6,959 nucleotides of DNA from contig MUGD01000100.1 in assembly GCA_002900555.1 (NCBI GenBank), forward strand, positions 1-6,959, in the 5' to 3' direction. The position numbers were made by a program, and so were the translations under genes. Below the pieces are notes generated by a model. The model was not told the origin of the DNA. It saw only the letters and a list, made by a program, of their open reading frames with translations, and did not search any database. Positions 6,385-6,959 of this stretch are shown here, in pieces. Numbering within the stretch: position 1 is the stretch's first letter; each line of letters begins with the position of its first letter. Source of the stretch: Thermoplasmata archaeon M9B2D (GTDB lineage: Archaea; Thermoplasmatota; E2; DHVEG-1).

Positions 6385-6452
6385 GGCTTTTCAACTCGAA
6401 CTGCTGATTCCCTTACTACTTGCAATATGAACGTTTTGCTGAAGACACGCAT
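6381..6452 (-). CDS. Possible 23-codon mini-ORF between ccmB and ccmC
   Basis: ATG (6452-6450) follows the ccmB TGA directly, with no base between them, and the frame runs 23 codons (start MRVFSKTFILQ, end RVEKP) to a TGA that overlaps the ccmC GTG by four bases as GTGA. Because it abuts the ccmB stop, it lies in the same frame as ccmB, so reading through the TGA would extend CcmB by 24 residues. The CcmB end (VFHFALSP) already looks natural, so a nonsense mutation is unlikely. The peptide is basic with a weak amphipathic core and no known family. It may be a coupling ORF that brings ribosomes from ccmB to the poorly marked ccmC start. It could also be chance: 72 open bases alone are weak evidence. 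Confidence 0.3.
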   Translation of the reverse strand: MRVFSKTFILQVVRESAVRVEKP

Positions 6453-6959
6453 TCAGGGTGAAAGTGCAAAGTGAAACACGGAAGCGGACAGTGTCAACAT
6501 TGCAATCAGATGAGCAAGAAGTATTCCAAATAGTAACATAATTGTTTGCTCGGGGCCTATGTTTCCAATACCCACAAACATAGAACCCAATACAATAGCC
6601 TTAGTGATTTCAATCAGGATGATTAGACCTGATGTTGCAGTGGGAAAATACACCAGTGGGAATACTGTTGCTTTTGCCTCTGAAGGCATTACTAGGGCTG
6701 AAGCCATTGAACCTACTGCAGCCAAGTCAAGTGTTCCAACAACGAGAACAGCAACTGTTAGTGGAAGATTATTTAGGAAAGAAAAACCAAATAGAATAGA
6801 AATAATGGGTACCAGAAAAATCTCTACCATTCCCATCAGGACAAAACCATAGATCACTTTGCCAACATAAACAGCCCAAGCAGGAATTGGTGCAGTAGCA
6901 AGACCACGTAATGTCCCCGTTTCTGACTCAGACAGGAAAATGGGGGCAAAGCCAAACAT
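6453..6959 (-). CDS. ccmB: Haem exporter membrane subunit CcmB, partial (5' end outside the window)
   Basis: The visible 168 residues are the C-terminal three quarters of CcmB, the membrane subunit of the CcmAB ABC transporter of cytochrome c maturation. With CcmA it uses ATP to release holo-CcmE from CcmC. The fragment opens with FAPIFLSESETGTLRGLATA, matching the family's F..E...G.L..L segment after the second helix, where CcmA is thought to contact CcmB. The next residues, PIPAWAVYVGKVIYG, match the P....VYxGK pattern. About four membrane helices follow (roughly 35-58, 65-90, 97-117, 137-162), ending VFHFALSP. The first in-window Met is probably internal, since a typical CcmB has about 220 residues and roughly 50-60 are missing. 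It is upstream of ccmC, with 68 bases between the stop and the ccmC start. ccmA is expected beyond 6959. Confidence 0.87.
   Translation of the reverse strand: MFGFAPIFLSESETGTLRGLATAPIPAWAVYVGKVIYGFVLMGMVEIFLVPIISILFGFSFLNNLPLTVAVLVVGTLDLAAVGSMASALVMPSEAKATVFPLVYFPTATSGLIILIEITKAIVLGSMFVGIGNIGPEQTIMLLFGILLAHLIAMLTLSASVFHFALSP

Noticed and set aside
6559..6852. 97-codon plus-strand open frame inside ccmB
   Set aside because: Antisense shadow of hydrophobic CcmB codons; no start signal or family match.
1..6959. CRISPR arrays, tRNA or rRNA genes, insertion sequences
   Set aside because: No regularly spaced repeats, cloverleaf-like sequence, transposase motifs or terminal inverted repeats were seen.

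Overview
This window most likely comes from an archaeon of moderate, somewhat AT-rich base composition. The evidence is AT-rich TATA-like boxes about 25-35 bases upstream of likely transcript starts, mixed start signals (good Shine-Dalgarno sequences for some genes, none for others, with TTG and GTG starts), an iron-sulfur flavoprotein of a type common in anaerobic archaea, and a cytochrome c maturation set whose CcmE has the Cys/Tyr haem motif known mainly from archaea and some sulfate reducers. An Asgard lineage such as Thorarchaeia would fit, but this is a guess and no marker in the window proves it.

Layout. Positions 1-132 (minus) hold the first 44 codons of a secreted protein with a signal peptide and a Thr/Glu-rich start. 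A 259-base gap (133-391) carries divergent TATA boxes. Positions 392-1534 (plus) encode an aldo/keto reductase with a C-terminal 2x[4Fe-4S] ferredoxin-like domain. Convergent with it, 1575-4175 (minus) is a complete MutS mismatch-repair ATPase starting at TTG. A 374-base AT-rich divergent region (4176-4549) contains three copies of the octamer TCATGTTT. Positions 4550-5176 (plus) encode an iron-sulfur flavoprotein. Five bases after its stop, the minus strand from 6959 down to 5182 is a cytochrome c maturation operon read in the order ccmB (5' end outside the window), a 23-codon mini-ORF, ccmC, ccmD, ccmE.

How they fit together. The ccm genes move haem across the membrane and load it on the haem chaperone CcmE for c-type cytochrome assembly, so the organism probably makes membrane-bound c-type cytochromes. 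ccmA would be expected just beyond position 6959, and ccmF elsewhere. The two soluble redox enzymes (aldo/keto reductase and flavoprotein) are both Fe-S proteins typical of anaerobes. They are not co-transcribed with mutS or the ccm genes, so a shared pathway is not indicated. MutS has all its catalytic motifs and should be active; no mutL lies in the window.

I did not find an obviously new system. The points most worth a second look are the Cys-type CcmE, the mini-ORF fitted exactly between the ccmB stop and the ccmC start, and the octamer cluster between mutS and the flavoprotein gene.
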